Shown one piece after another: positions 11,457-22,970 of a stretch of 64,000 nt of DNA. Both the position numbers and the translations under genes were made by a program. How positions within the stretch are numbered: the stretch's first letter is position 1; each line of letters begins with the position of its first letter. A model generated the notes under the pieces. The model saw nothing but the letters and a program-made list of their open reading frames with translations, did no database searches and had not been told where the DNA came from. The stretch is from Anthoceros angustus (Eukaryota > Streptophyta > Anthocerotopsida > Anthocerotales > Anthocerotaceae), in assembly GCA_010909165.1 (NCBI GenBank), contig MU008196.1:372001-436000 (forward strand). The letters are read 5' to 3'.

Positions 11457-12345
11457 TGTGGGAGGCAGATCCGGGGCTCCCGAGATTCCCCTCTAGCGCC
11501 ACACTTATCCCACCGTGGGAGGATCCGGGGCTCCGAGATGCACCCTCTAGCGCCACACTTATCCCACGTCGTTTACGTTGGGTTTCGTCCCATGAGACTT
11601 GTGGAGCAGTGATCTTGAGAAATCGTCACTGCAGCTACACACTACCTCAGCCTTCTAAACAAGCAAGGCGCCCTCTCACTCCTCTACAGCAGCTCGCGCC
11701 CGTCTTGCCCGTAAACTCACCAAACCTCAACCTACAACGACACCACACAATTGCAGGTCATGTCTTAACAGCAAGGTGTCTATCACGGGCCAGGGACCCC
11801 GACCCACACCGCACTCTGTCCCTACTCCTAAGACACTCTTCTCCACACAGGCGCCCTCTTACTTGCAGTTGGGATTCGTCCCTTAGGCTCTACACTGTGG
11901 CCTTAGTTTTCCTACACTCTAATCCTCCTCACAACTCTCTCAATCAACAACGCCTCTTCTTCTCTACTCATCTACCCTTTCTCCTTCCACGATCTTCTAC
12001 TCTAACACCAATTGTTGGCTCACTAATTCCAACTCGCCCTTACGACATAGCTGCCTGGGGTCCGTCCGGAAATTAACGAGTTCTTCCTTGGGCGGTTGCT
12101 ATGCGGTTTGTACCAGACAGCGAGAACCTCCAGGGAGTCTTTCCCTGTAGTCTACCCTCAAGCCGAGAGTTCCTTGAGCATCGCCACACACTCAAAGCAA
12201 AACAATTCACACAGCAACCATTCACAAGGGGAGCAGCTAGCAGGGGCGCCTGCAAAGAGCAAGCCCTCCGCCCAGCACTCCGACCGTCGCGTTCTCCCTC
12301 TCTACGGACCTGCGTTGGCTTGCGGCACGAAATTCACCACGCCAC
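11457..12345 (-). repeat. Partial LTR inserted between two gag copies
   Basis: Matches the 13,070-14,073 LTR from its CA end (TGTGGGAGG at 11,457 on the plus strand) through the ATGGGACGAAACCC and CTCGGCTTGAGGGTAGAC words, but stops near 12,345, before the TATA region. It then joins gag sequence directly. About 60 bp at its end are duplicated (11,457 and 11,517). It is preceded by a degraded primer site (GCCCACAGTGCC-like, minus sense, about 11,432-11,456). The long ORF across it (11,303-12,076, +) is a shadow. Confidence 0.75.
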
Positions 12346-12369
12346 CCCTCCTTCTTCACTCTGTTGCTG

Positions 12370-12754
12370 GAAGTTGAGCTAGATCCACCACTCAAGGTCC
12401 AGCATTGAGAAGGCCCGGTGCTGGTAGCTGAATTTGAATTGCACTCAAGGTGCTTCCTCCTTGCTTCCTCTTCACACCAACTCCTCTTCAACCACCTCCT
12501 TTGTTTCGGTGATTTCCACGTCCCTTCTCCGAAACGTTTTCTGGCTGATCACTTGGCTCCCCCTTGTAGGCAAGGGCAAAAACGGCCTCCTCCTCAACCG
12601 CCCTTAGCTCTTCCTCCTCCTGGAGCCGTCGTGCAACCACCACAGCGTTTTCCTCCCTCAATTGGTTTCTTCTTGCAGCTCTCAGATCTCTTGCAGTAAC
12701 AGGTGGGGGTGACCTCCTACGGTTTTCTCCTCTCCCCCTCCCTCTGCTAGACAT
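12370..12754 (-). CDS. Gypsy gag N-terminus, copy A, outer copy
   Basis: The ORF from ATG at 12,754 begins MSSRGRGRGENRRRSPPPV, Arg-rich, then DLRAARRNQLREENAVVVAR and an acidic run ALAYKGEPSDQPENVSE. This is the most credible gag start in the window: it lies 250 bp inside the LTR and primer site, as expected. A frameshift near 12,500 separates it from the region that reads STGPSQCWT (12,370-12,490), which joins the partial LTR. Confidence 0.65.
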
Positions 12755-13007
12755 CTACAAGCATCCTTATAGCCTCCAACACACGGTTGTCAAAGAAAAA
12801 TCAGCCAACTCCTGCCATGCGCCATTCTTGCTGCAGGAACACAAAAATCACACCATTCAGGAGGCGTGGAGCTCCTCCTTCACAACGCATGGGTACTAGG
12901 ACGTAGAGGCTTCTTCCCAGACCCCCGCTCCACCTCCTTACAATCTTCTCAGCCCATACTGCAAGCTAGCAACGAAAATCTCAAAATTTCAACCGTTCAG
13001 CATCAAG

Positions 13008-13026
13008 TCCCCGGCAACGGTGCCCA
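13008..13026 (-). promoter_or_regulatory. Primer binding site resembling tRNA-Asp
   Basis: Four bases inside the inner LTR end, the plus strand reads TCCCCGGCAACGGTGCCCA, so the RNA would carry its complement. From memory, the 3' end of plant tRNA-Asp is TCCCCGGCAACGGCGCCA, so 13 nt match exactly and the CCA end aligns with a small shift. This is the primer site described for several Ty3 lineages such as Athila/Tat. Equivalents at 11,437-11,455 and about 25,000-25,020 are degraded. Confidence 0.65.
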
Positions 13027-13069
13027 AAATGTGGGAGGCAGATCCGGGGCTGAGATTCTCAAGGCCAAA

Positions 13070-14073
13070 ATGTGGGAGGCAGATCCGGGGCTCCGAGATG
13101 CACCTCTAGCGCCACACTTATCCCACCGTGCGTTGGGTTTCGTCCCATGAGACTTGGAAGCCTGATCTTGAGAAATCACCACCGCAGCTACACACTACCT
13201 CAGCCTTCTAAACAAGCAAGGCGCCCTCTAACGCTCCCTCTACAGCAGTTGCACCGCCTGCACTGCTTCATAAATTCACTAAGCCTCAACCTACAACGAC
13301 ACCACACAATTGCAGGTCATGTCTTAACAGCAAGGCGTCTATCACAGGCGCCCAGGGACCCCCTGACCCACACCGCAATTTCGTCCCCACTCCTAAGACC
13401 ACTCTTCTCCACACAGGGAGCGCTCTCTTACTACAGATTTGGGATTCGTCCCTTAGGCTCTACCTGTGGCCTTACGTTTTTCCTACACTCTAATTCTCCT
13501 CACAACTCCCTCAATCAACGATGCCCTCTTCTTCTCTACTCATCTAACCTTCCTTCCTCCACAATCTCCTACTCTAACACCGATTGCTGGCTCATTAATT
13601 CCAACTCGCCCTTACGGCACAACTGCTTGGGGTCCGTCCGGAAATTAACGAGTTCTTCCTTGAGCCGGTTGCTATGTGGTTTGTACCAGACAGCGAGAAC
13701 CTCTAGGGAGTCTTTCCCTGTAGTCTACCCTCAAGCCGAGAATTCCTTGAGCATCGCCACACACTCAAAGCAAAACAATTCACACGGCAACCATTCACAA
13801 GGGGAGCAGCTAGCAGGGGCGCCTGCAAAGAGCAAGCCTCCGCCCAAAGACCGACCGCGCGTTCTCCCTCTCTACGGACCTGCGTTGGCTTGCGGCACAA
13901 ATTCTGCACACAAAGTGAAGGACTCGGGAGGATGGGGCGCAAGACACGATAATTTTACTTCACAAGCTCCTCCTTTTATGGGGAGGTCCTCACATACAAC
14001 CTCCCACAGGCGCCCTCTCACGCCCTCTTACTCCTTATTTTAGTGTATCCTACTATCGACTTTAAGTTCGACA
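13070..14073 (-). repeat. LTR of gypsy copy A (full length)
   Basis: About 1,004 bp, beginning TGTCGAACTTAAAGTCGA (minus sense, at 14,073) and ending CCTCCCACA. A TATA-like CCCATAAAAGGAG lies at 13,968-13,985. The CA end is doubled: bases 13,030-13,069 repeat the first 40 bp. Homologues are at 21,969, 24,023, 35,888 and 44,350. The 323-codon plus-strand ORF over it is an LTR shadow. The flank at 14,074 is the post-pol spacer of another copy, supporting the terminus. Confidence 0.85.
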
Positions 14074-14290
14074 TGCATAAAAGTTTGGGCAACAAGCTTA
14101 AATGAGTTCGCTTTGAAACAGCCCACACTCTTTTGCTAGAAATGGTTTGGTGAAGACATGCAAGGAAATTTTTGCTCCTTTTGAGCGGAGTTGTAGGACC
14201 ATGTCGGAAGGCAGAGGATATGCAGGAAAAGAAACGGGTCAAAACGACCTCTGGTGAGGAGAAAAGGTAACCTACATGAGTGGTAGGAGG
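14074..14290 (+). other. Post-pol spacer, second copy
   Basis: Begins abruptly at the copy A LTR end with GCATAAAAGTTTGGGCAAC and matches 30,290-30,505 downstream of pol in copy B. It marks the start of a plus-oriented gypsy fragment that lacks gag and pol. Confidence 0.7.
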
Positions 14291-14520
14291 TGTCCTACCA
14301 CCGTAGGAGAAACTCCTACCATGGTGACGAGGGTAGGAGAGATCCTACCACCGTAGGAGAATGACCGCTAGTGTTTTGATCACCTACCAGGGGAATAGCT
14401 CCTACCATGGTAGGAGAGGGTAGGAAGGTATCCTACCACCGTAGGAGTAACTCCTACCGTGGTAGGAGAAAGGGAAAAGCCTACCATGGTAGGAGGATGT
14501 CCTACCACGGTGGGAGATAG
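14270..14520. repeat. Cluster of CCTACCNNGGTAGG palindromes
   Basis: About nine perfect or near-perfect palindromes of the form CTCCTACCATGGTAGGAG, with centres AT, AC, GT or ACC, separated by 5-40 bp. The same cluster with the same spacer words (GTGTTTTGATCACCTACCAG) recurs at 30,505-30,722, 41,715-41,965 and 42,828-42,970. Confidence 0.9.
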
Positions 14521-14561
14521 GTTCTAAGGAAGTAGCTTATGTTTTAGGCAGGATAGGCTTG

Positions 14562-14793
14562 CTATATATAGAGTCTTTTAGTGGACTAGATAAATAGGCC
14601 AAAATAGGTAATTAAGAAATTAGAGGCTAATTTTCAGTAATTAGAAATTAGAAAATAGGGGAAATTGGTATTCTAGTATAAGGAAATTAGGAAACTAACA
14701 TCAACGGTGAGAAAAGGGCCACGTGGCACACATCCAAGGGCAGGATAGAATGGTAGTTACTTTTTCTAACCCTTGGGTGACTTATAAAAGTGG
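14562..14793 (+). promoter_or_regulatory. Candidate internal promoter upstream of ORF3
   Basis: Two TATA-like boxes: GCTATATATAGAG at 14,561-14,573 and GACTTATAAAAGTGGC at 14,779-14,793. An AT-rich stretch and a CACGTGGCAC (G-box core CACGTG) at about 14,718-14,728 lie between them. All are conserved in the copies at 30,763-30,990 and, inverted, at 41,445-41,670. The second TATA lies about 0.6 kb before the ORF3 ATG at 15,412. Promoter function is inferred from position and conservation. Confidence 0.5.
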
Positions 14794-14799
14794 CTGCAG

Positions 14800-15411
14800 G
14801 TGCTTGCAGGAGGCCACAACTCAGAAACTTGAGGAGACGGCCTCACAGCAGGAAGGCGCCGCCACACCTCAAGCTTCCCAAGGCCCCCATACAGCAACGC
14901 GCCGTACACGCGCCCGTGCTGAGGAGGAGAAGGAGGGCGCAAGCTCAGCAAGGAGGCGAAATCCAGCGCCCAAGAGAGGAAGAAGGAGGAAAAGAGAAGA
15001 AGAGAAGGGAGAAGAAGGTTGGGGCGCAACCCAACACTTGCCAAGCTCGTGAGGGTGCCTAGGAGGGTGGAGCGTGGCAAGATTGCTAGGAAACCGTGCA
15101 GGAAGGGCTCCTAAATTGCTGTGGCAGGTGTAAGAGTCCGGGGGAATTTTGGTGAGCTTTCTCTTGCAGGAGAAATTGGGGTTTTTGAGGACCAAGGTGT
15201 AAGGACTGCAGGAGGAGAGCAAGGGCAAGGACCTTTGAGCTGTGAGCAAGAGCAAATCAGAGGAGGAGAGCAAGGGCAAGGACCTTTGAGCTGTGAGCAA
15301 GAGCAAATCAGAGGAGGAGAAACGCGTTTGCAAGGATAAGAAGGCTGGAGCTGCAGGTGCAGGAGAGGCATCACTTTTCTTCAATTTCTGCAAGTACTAA
15401 CCAAGGAGGCC
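14800..15411 (+). other. ORF3 leader
   Basis: Starts about 30 bp after the second TATA and carries small open frames rich in Arg, Lys and Glu (AAGACRRPQL, REEEGGKEKKRREKK), plus a doubled 53-bp word around 15,213 and 15,266 (GAGAGCAAGGGCAAGGACC). The AAACGTTTGCAAGG word before the ATG is conserved in copy B. It may be a 5' leader with an intron; no function is claimed. Confidence 0.4.
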
Positions 15412-17029
15412 ATGACCAAGCCTACCATGACCAAGGGCAAGGAGGTAGTAGCCAAGGAAGGAGCGTCCACCAAGGAGGTGGCGCAGGAGGCAAGAGGTCT
15501 AAGGCGGAGGATCGACTGAGGGTGGAAATTTGACATGCCCTTATTTACGTGCTATGCAGGCCAGCTATCCTCTAGAGACCTTTCGGACTTTCGACCTTGG
15601 GCAGCAGAGGAGAATATTCAGCTAGAGTGGGTGTATGGGCGACATTGGTCTTACACCAACCTTGAATTGATAGAGAGTGTTTTGCTAATTTGCAGCAGAC
15701 GGAAGAGGAATTGGCTGCCTTACCGGATAGAACGCAGACGGATCCACGGTGTTGGAGTAAGGAGCATACGCTGTATATGGCGGGCGGATAGCGAGGATAG
15801 CGGAATCACGTTGATGGAAGGAACGAGTGGAGGCAAGCGTGCATCAACGGCGGATCTTCCCAAGGGAGCCCTTACCCTTATGCAAGGGGGCATGAAGGCT
15901 AAGTCCAAGAACGGTTGGCGGACGGACCAAATCTTGGAGCCCAAGTGGAGATTGTTCACAAGAATTGTTTTGGGCCTGGTGAGCAATCCAAGGGTGTCAT
16001 ATTTCAGCACTACCTTCCTCCATTTTCTGTGGAAGATCACTCAAGGAGCGAAGCCGGATTGGGGGCTCATCATGTATGAAGCATACACCTACCAAGCAAG
16101 GAGGTGGCGCAGAGGGCAAGAGGTCTAAGGCGGAGGATCGACTGAGGGTGGAAATTTGACATGCCCTTATTTACGTGCTATGCAGGCCAGCTATCCTCTA
16201 GAGACCTTTCGACTTTCGACCTTGGGCAGAGGAGAATATTCAGCTAGAGTGGGTGTATGGGCGACATTGGTCTTACACCAACCTTGAATTGATAGAAGAG
16301 TGTTTTGCTAATTTGCAGACGGAAGAGGAATTGGCCCTTACCGGATAGAAACGCACGGACGGATCCACGGTGTTGGACCGTAGGAGCATACGCTGTATAT
16401 GGCGGATAGCGAGGATAGCGGAATCACGTTGATGGAAGGAACGAGTGAGGCAAGCGCATCAACGGCGGATCTTCCCAAGGAGCCCTTACACTTATGCAAG
16501 GGGCATGAAGGCTAAGTCCAAGAACGGTTGGCGGACGGACCAAATCTTGGAGCCCAAGTGGAGATTGTTCACAAGAATTGTTTTGGGCTTGGTGAGCAAT
16601 CCAAGGGTGTCATATTTCAGCACTACCTTCCTCCATTTTCTATGGAAGATCACTCAAGGAGCGAAGCCGGATTGGGGCTCATCATGTATGAAGCATACAC
16701 CTACCACCGGAAAAGTTCAAACCCAACGCGTCGGATGAAGATGTCCAAGGCCATGCTATCTTAGCACTTATCTAGTACATTTGTGGGAAGTAGAGGGGCT
16801 GCTCACAAGTAAGGAGTTGGATGATTCCAAGCATCCCTTTAACATTGTGTACTTACAGCCGAGAGGGACATGGATTGCTTGGCGCTTTGCAGCTAAAGGA
16901 GGTGCCGGCAGCACCACAGGACATTATTGCCGGAAGGAATCCTCCGAAAGATAGGCCGAGGATGCGGAGGACTTGCAAGGAGAAGTTGTAGGGGATTTGA
17001 AGTTTGGACCGGAGGATGCGGAGATGGAA

Positions 17030-17205
17030 GGTAGGATAGATCCTACCATGGCGTGAATCCCGCTGCGAGGGTGGGAGGTGTTCCCACGTGGTTTGGGACC
17101 CCTTCGTCCTCTCATGACAAGGCCTACGGGGAGAATTAGTCCTACCACGGTAGGAAGTAGTCCTACTGGTGGAGCACCTCCTACCACGGTAGGAGGAAAG
17201 GAAGT
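17030..17205. repeat. CCTACCNNGGTAGG palindromes inside ORF3
   Basis: Units at about 17,040 (CCTACCATGG), 17,140, 17,163 and 17,180 (CCTACCACGGTAGG) separate ORF3 module 1 from the coiled-coil module. The homologous cluster at 18,885-19,060 has the same spacing. In ORF3 reading direction a unit encodes SYHGR. Confidence 0.8.
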
Positions 17206-18884
17206 CACGGTTTGGAAGCTCCCAAGAGGAGATAAGAAGGCAACCGGCCCTAGGTGGGCGGATGGAGTCACGGTGGGAGGAGTTGCCCACCAAGTGATGA
17301 GCGGGAGCTCATCATAGGGAAGCAAGGGATGTAAGATCCCATGAGCAAGGCAAAGGCCTTGAGTCTCCGGAGGTAAGAAAGGAGACTTGGACATGTTGGA
17401 GGAGATGCTGCATAGGGGAGATGTTCAGCAAGGTAGACATAGGAGCCGCCAAGAGGAGAGTTGAATTCTTGAAGACGAGGCGGAAGACAAGGACCTACCA
17501 AGCAAGGGAAATTGCGGTAGGCGAGCGGAAACCCAGTGGAGGATGTTATGAGGATGGAAGCTCAAGTGGAGCACTTGGAAAAGAGTCTTGAGACAAGGCA
17601 ACAGGAAACAAACCATCATATTCGGAGAACAAGGCTCTTACCAAGCAATTGGCAGCTCGAGAGGAGAAGGTGGAGCAACTTGCTCACATGGTGCGACATG
17701 GAAAAGAAGGCGGAAGACAAGCAAGTGCTGCTAATGGAGGAAAGGTCAAGGAGAGCAAGGGCAAGGACCTTTGAGCTGTGAGCAAGAGCAAATCACGAGG
17801 AGGAGAAACGTTTGCAAGGATAAGAAGTGGCCGCAGGAATTGCAGGAGGCATCACTTTTCTTCAATTTCTGCAAGTACTAACCAAGGAGGCCATGACCAA
17901 GCCTACCATGACCAAGGGCAAGGAGGTAGTAGCTAAGGAAGGAGCGTCCACCAAGGAGGTGGCGCAGAGCGCAAGAGGTCTAAGGCGGAGGATCGACTGA
18001 GGGTGGAAATTTGACATGCCCTTATTTACGTGCTATGCAGGCCAGCTATCCTCTAGAGACCTTTCGACTTTCGACCTTGGGCAGCAGAGGAGAATATTCA
18101 GCTAGAGTGGGTGTATGGGCGACATTGGTCTTACACCAACCTTGAATTGATAGAGGAGTGTTTTGCTAATTTGCAGCAGACGGAAGAGGAATTGGCCCTT
18201 ACCGGATAGAAACGCACGGACGGATCCACGGTGTTGGAAGGAGCATACGCTGTATATGGCAGCCGGATAGCGAGGATAGCGGAATCACGCTGATGGAAGG
18301 AACGAGGCAAGCGCATCAACGGCGGATCTTCCCAAGGGAGCCCTTACACTTATGCAAGGGGCATGAAGGCTAAGTCCAAGAACGGTTGGCGGACGGACCA
18401 AATCTTGGAGCCCAAGTGGAGATTGTTCACAAGAATTGTTTTGGGCTTGGTGAGCAATCCAAGGGTGTCATATTTCAGCACTACCTTCCTCCATTTTCTA
18501 TGGAAGATCACTCAAGGAGCGGGATTGGGGCTCATCATGTATGAAGCATACACCTACCACCGGAAAAGTTGTCGAAACCCAACGCGTCGGATGAAGATGT
18601 CCAAGGCCATGCTATCTTAGCACTTATCTAGTGCATTTGTGGGAAGTAGAGGGGCTGCTCACAAGTAAGGAGTTGGATGATTCCAAGCATCCCTTTAACA
18701 TTGTGTACTTACAGCCGTGAGAGGGACAGGAGTGCTTGGTGCTTTGCGCTAAAGGAGGTGCAGCACCACCGGACATTATTCGGAAGGAATCCTCCGAAAG
18801 ATAGGCCGAGGATGCGGAGGACTTGCAAGGAGAAGTTGTAGGGGATTTGAAGTTTGGACCGGAGGATGCGGAGATGGAAGGTAG

Positions 18885-19060
18885 GATAGATCCTACCATG
18901 GCGTGAATCCCGCTGCGAGGGTGGGAGGTGTTCCCAGTGGTTTGGGACCCCTTCGTCCTCTCATGACAAGGCCTACGGGCAGGAATTAGTCCTACCACGG
19001 TAGGGAAGTAGTCCTACTGGAGCACCTCCTACCACGGTAGGAGGAAAGGAAGTCACGGTT
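18885..19060. repeat. CCTACCNNGGTAGG palindromes inside ORF3, repeat
   Basis: Same arrangement as at 17,030-17,205, in the second copy of the module boundary: GATAGATCCTACCATGGC, then CCTACCACGGTAGG twice. Confidence 0.8.
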
Positions 19061-21968
19061 TGGAAGCTCCCAAGAGGAGATAAGAAGGCAACGGCCCTAG
19101 GTGGGCGAGCGGATGGAGTCACGGGAGGAGTTGCCCACCAAGTGATGAGCGGGAGCTCATCATAGGGAAGCAAGGGATGTAAGATCCCATGAGCAAGGCA
19201 AAGGCCTTGAGTCTCCGGAGGTAAGAAAGGAGACTTGGACATGTTGGAGGAGATGCTGCATAGGGGAGATGTTCAGCAAGGTAGACAGGAGCCGCCAAGA
19301 GGAGAGTTGAATTCTTGAAGACGGAGGCGGAGAAGACAAGGACCTATCAAGCAAGGGAAATTGCGGGTAGGCGAGCGGAAACCCAGTGGAGGATGTTATG
19401 AGGATGGAAGCTCAAGTGGAGCACTTGGAAAAGAGTCTTGAGACAAGGCAACAGGAAACAAACCATCATATTCGGAGAACAAGGCTCTACCAAGCAATTG
19501 GCAGCTCGAGAGGAGAAGGTGGAGCAACTTGCTCACATGGTGCGCATGGAAAAGAAGGAAGACAAGCAAGTGCTGCTAATGGAGGAAAGGTCAAGACGAG
19601 AGCAATCTCTGCGCAATGAGGGCAGACAAAGGCAAGTAGGCGCACATGAGCGGGTCATAGCCACACAGGCTGTGAAGATTAGTGACATGGAAAAGGAGCT
19701 GGGAGAAATCCGCCGGAGGCTGGAATTGAAGGAAGAAGAGCTGGAAGAACGGACACATTTTGTCCAAAGATTGGAAATGGAACGAGAAGTCCAGCAACGG
19801 GAGAATGCACAACTCCCTAGGAGGATAGGGGAGTTGGAGGAAGAAATGGCAAAGGAGAAAGGCCGTCATGAGGCGGTTGTGCAGCATATGTTGGCGGTGA
19901 GGGAGCAGAGATTTCGGGCTGATTACGCCCTACAAGAAAGATTGATCCGCCAACTGCAGAATGAGAGGAGAATGTGGCTCTCCATGTCAAGACCGGTGAG
20001 CTGGCCTTGAGCGAGATGCTTACAAAAGCAAGTGTGAGCATGGAGTATGGCTTGAGGATTACAAATTGGAGATGGCACAACAACGATTTGCAGCCCATCT
20101 TCACAACAAGGTGCTCAAGGCCACTAACGAGTTGTTGCGACTTGCTGAAAGGAGGATGTTGGGACCTCATGATGATGATAGGGAGGCCCTCATGCAAGTC
20201 CAACCGAAGCCTTAGACTTGGAGAGTGTCCCAAGCGGGAGATAAGAAGGCAACCGGCCCTGCTAGGTGGGCGAGCGGATGGAGTCACGGTGGGAGTTGCC
20301 CCAAGTGATGAGCGGGAGCTCATCATAGGGAAGCAAGGGATGTAAGATCCCATGAGCAAGGCAAAGGCCTTGAGTCTCCGGAGGTAAGAAAGGAGACTTG
20401 GACATGTTGGAGGAGATGCTGCGCATAGGGGAGATGTTCAGCAAGGTAGACATAGGAGCCGCCAAGAGGAGAGTTGAATTCTTGAAGACGGAGGCGGAGA
20501 AGACAAGGACCTACCAAGCAAGGGAAATTGCAGGTAGGCGAGCGGAAACCCAGCGGCAGGAGGATGTTATGAGGATGGAAGCTCAAGTGGAGCACTTGGA
20601 AAAGAGTCTTGAGACGAGGCAACAGGAAACAAACCATCATATTCGGGAGAACAAGGCTCTTACCAAGCAATTGGCAGCTCGAGAGGAGAAGGTGGAGCAA
20701 CTTGCTCACATGGTGCGCACATGGAAAAGAAGGCGACAAGCAAGTGCTGCTAATGGAGGAAAGGTCAAGACGAGAGCAATCTCGAAATGAGGGCAGACAA
20801 AGGCAAGTAGGCGCACATGAGCGGGTCATAGCCACACAGTGAAGATTAGTGACATGGAAAAGGAGCTGGGAGAAATCCGAGGCTGGAATTGAAGGAAGAA
20901 GAGCTGGAAGAACGGACACATTTTGTCCATAGATTGGAAATGGAACGAGAAGTCCAGCAACAGGAGAGTGCACAACTCCCTAGGAGGATAGGGGAGTTGG
21001 AGGAAGAAATGGCAAAGGAGAAAGGCCGTCATGAGGCGGTGGTGCAGCATATGTTGGCGGTGAGGGAGCAGAGATTTCGGGCTGATTATGCCCTACAAGA
21101 GAGATTGATCCGCCAACTGCAGAATGAGAGGACGGAGAATGTGGCTCTCCATGTCAAGACTCGTGAGCTGGCCTTGGAGCGAGATGCTTACAAAAGCAAG
21201 TGTGAGCATGGAGTATGGCTTGAGGATTACAAGAATTGGAGATGGCACAACAACGATTTGCAGCCCATCTTCACAACAAGGTGCTCAAGGCCACTAACGA
21301 GTTGTTGCGACTTCTGAAAGGAGGATGTTGGGACCTCATGATGATAGGGAGGCCCTCATGCAAGTCCAACCGAAGCCTTAGACTTGGAGAGTGTCCCAAG
21401 CAGGGGTGAAGAAACTTGCACTGTGGAGAAGCAAGTGAAGGAGAAGCTGCAGTGGAGAGAATCACCCGGGAAGGGGTAAGGAAGAAGAAACGACCATGGT
21501 AGGAGGGCCGGAAGAAGCAGCGGATTCAAAGGCTGCTAGCATGGATTTGACAAGGGAGGCGAGTACCTTGGCCCTTGCGGAAGAAGGAAGAGGGGTTGAT
21601 CTTGCGTGAATGGAGCAAGAATCACAAGGAGAAGACCAACCTCCTAACATGGGTGCAGGAGCAAGGAGCTCACTTGCTCCACAAGTGAGAGGAAGAGGCG
21701 AGGATGAGCCAAGAGAGCCCGGCTATTTTATTGGAGGAAGGAACTCAAGATAGGCATCAAGATAAGGAAGGGATTCATAAGAAGTCCTTAAATTAGCTTG
21801 AAGACATGGGGCAAGATGCCACTTGGGAAGACTTTTCTTTAGAGGAGGACAGCATTAATGCTTGTCACCCAGAGAGTGTGTTGACTAGCTAGATAGGAAT
21901 GTTGACAGAGCCATTAAGGCTCACATAGGTGAATTTGCTAGAATAGAATTTTACCCAAGATGCTTGGA

Positions 21969-22970
21969 TGTCGAACTTAAAGTCGACAATAGGATACACT
22001 AAAATAAGGAGTGAGGCGGTGCAGGAGGGCGCTGTGGGGAGGCTGTGAGGACCTCCCTATAAAAGGAGGGAGCTTGTGAAGTAAAATTATCGTGTCTTGC
22101 GCTCCCATCCTCCTGAGTCCTTCACTTTGTGCAGGAATTTCGTGGCCGCAAGCCAACGCAGTCTGGTAGAGAGGAGAACGCGGTCGGAGTCGGGCGGAGG
22201 GCTTGCTCTTTGCAGCGCCCGCTAGCCGCTCCCTTGTGAATGGTTCGTGTGAATTGTTTTGCTTTGAGTGTGTGGCGATGCTCAAGGAACTCTCGGCTTG
22301 AGGGTAGACTGCAGGAAAGACTCGGAAAGACTCCTGGAGGTTCTCGCTGTCTGCAAACCACATAGCAACCGCCCAAGGAAGAACTCGTTAATTTCGGACG
22401 GACCCAGGCGGTTGTGCCGTGGGAGTTGGAATTAATGAGCCAGCAATTGGTGTTAGAGTAGGAGATTGTGGAGGAAGGAAGGGTAGATGAGTAGAGAAGA
22501 AGAGGGCGTTGTTGATTGAGAGAGTTGTGAGGAGGATTAGAGTGTAGGAAAACTAAGGCCAGGCAGCCTAAGGGACGAATCCCAACTGCAAGTAAGAGGG
22601 CTCCTGTGGAGAAGAGTGTCTTAGGAGTAGGGACGAAGTTGCGGTGTGGGTCAGGGGGTCCCTGGGCGCCCGTGATAGACACCTTGCTGTTAAGACGTAA
22701 CCTAGCAATTGTGTGGTGTCGTTGTAGGTTGAGGTTTGGTGAGTTTACGAAGCAGTACGGGCGGCGTAGCTGCTGTAGAGGGAGCGTGAGAGGGCGCCTT
22801 GCTTGTTTAGAAGGCTGAGGTAGTGTGTAGCTGCAGGTAGTGACGGATTTCTCAAGATTCGACTGTTCCCCAAGTCTCATGGGACGAAACCCAACGTACG
22901 AAACGACAGTGGGATAAGTGTGGCCGCTAGAGGGGGAATCTCGGGAGTGCCCCGGGGTTTTCCTCCCACA
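21969..22970 (+). repeat. LTR 1 of the plus-strand gypsy series
   Basis: 1,002 bp, TGTCGAACTTAAAGTCGACA at the start and CCTCCCACA at the end. TATA box CTATAAAAGGAGG at 22,057-22,069, followed by the GAGCTTGTGAAG and TATCGTGTCTTGCG words shared by all LTRs. Instead of a primer site, its CA end runs into the coiled-coil part of ORF3 through the shared word CACATTTTG. Confidence 0.85.

Larger units (their letters stand above)
7029..14073 (-). mobile_element. Ty3/gypsy LTR retrotransposon copy A, truncated
   Basis: On the minus strand the order is LTR (14,073-13,070), PBS and leader, gag N-terminus, an inserted partial LTR with a second gag N-terminus, gag core, integrase, then post-pol spacer cut at about 7,029 inside the palindrome-rich zone. 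The protease-RT-RNase H segment expected between gag and integrase is absent; the gap from 9,569 to 9,413 is too small to hold it. No ORF3 and no second full LTR remain. The copy therefore cannot be autonomous as shown. Confidence 0.8.
15412..21770 (+). pseudogene. Gypsy ORF3 (post-pol coiled-coil protein), rearranged copy
   Basis: The ATG at 15,412 opens MTKPTMTKGKEVVAKEG; module 1 follows (MPLFTCYAGQLSSRDLSDFR, then LEWVYGRHWSYTNLELIE and ILEPKWRLFTRIVLGL). Module 1 is present three times (15,412-16,095; 16,096-17,030; 17,752-18,880). The coiled-coil module (EAAKRRxEFLKTEAEKTRT, then LELKEEELEERTHFV and VWLEDYEELE) appears at 17,340-17,755, 19,240-20,225 and 20,390-21,470. The tail, ending in DxPREPGYFIGG, lies at 21,470-21,755. 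Junctions fall on shared short words. Module 1 recalls plant retroelement proteins that follow pol, but I recognise no named domain with confidence. Many frameshifts. Confidence 0.6.

Noticed and set aside
11303-12076. 257-codon plus-strand ORF
   Set aside because: It lies antisense over a partial LTR and primer region, is not conserved in frame in other LTR copies, and has no domain.
13072-14043. 323-codon plus-strand ORF
   Set aside because: Antisense shadow covering almost exactly one LTR; the matching antisense ORFs of other LTRs are broken.
14270-14520. CRISPR-like array
   Set aside because: The repeat is palindromic, spacers vary from 5 to 40 bp and are the same in every copy, and the context is a plant retrotransposon.
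14074-15100. The spacer with TATA boxes as a second kind of LTR
   Set aside because: In copy B it follows pol and precedes ORF3 once, with no paired copy at the other end and no TG...CA limits.
19817-20973. Leu/Phe/Ser-rich minus-strand ORFs of 180-216 codons with apparent membrane segments
   Set aside because: Antisense of the ORF3 coiled coil; GAG/GAA codons read backwards give Leu and Phe, imitating hydrophobic segments.
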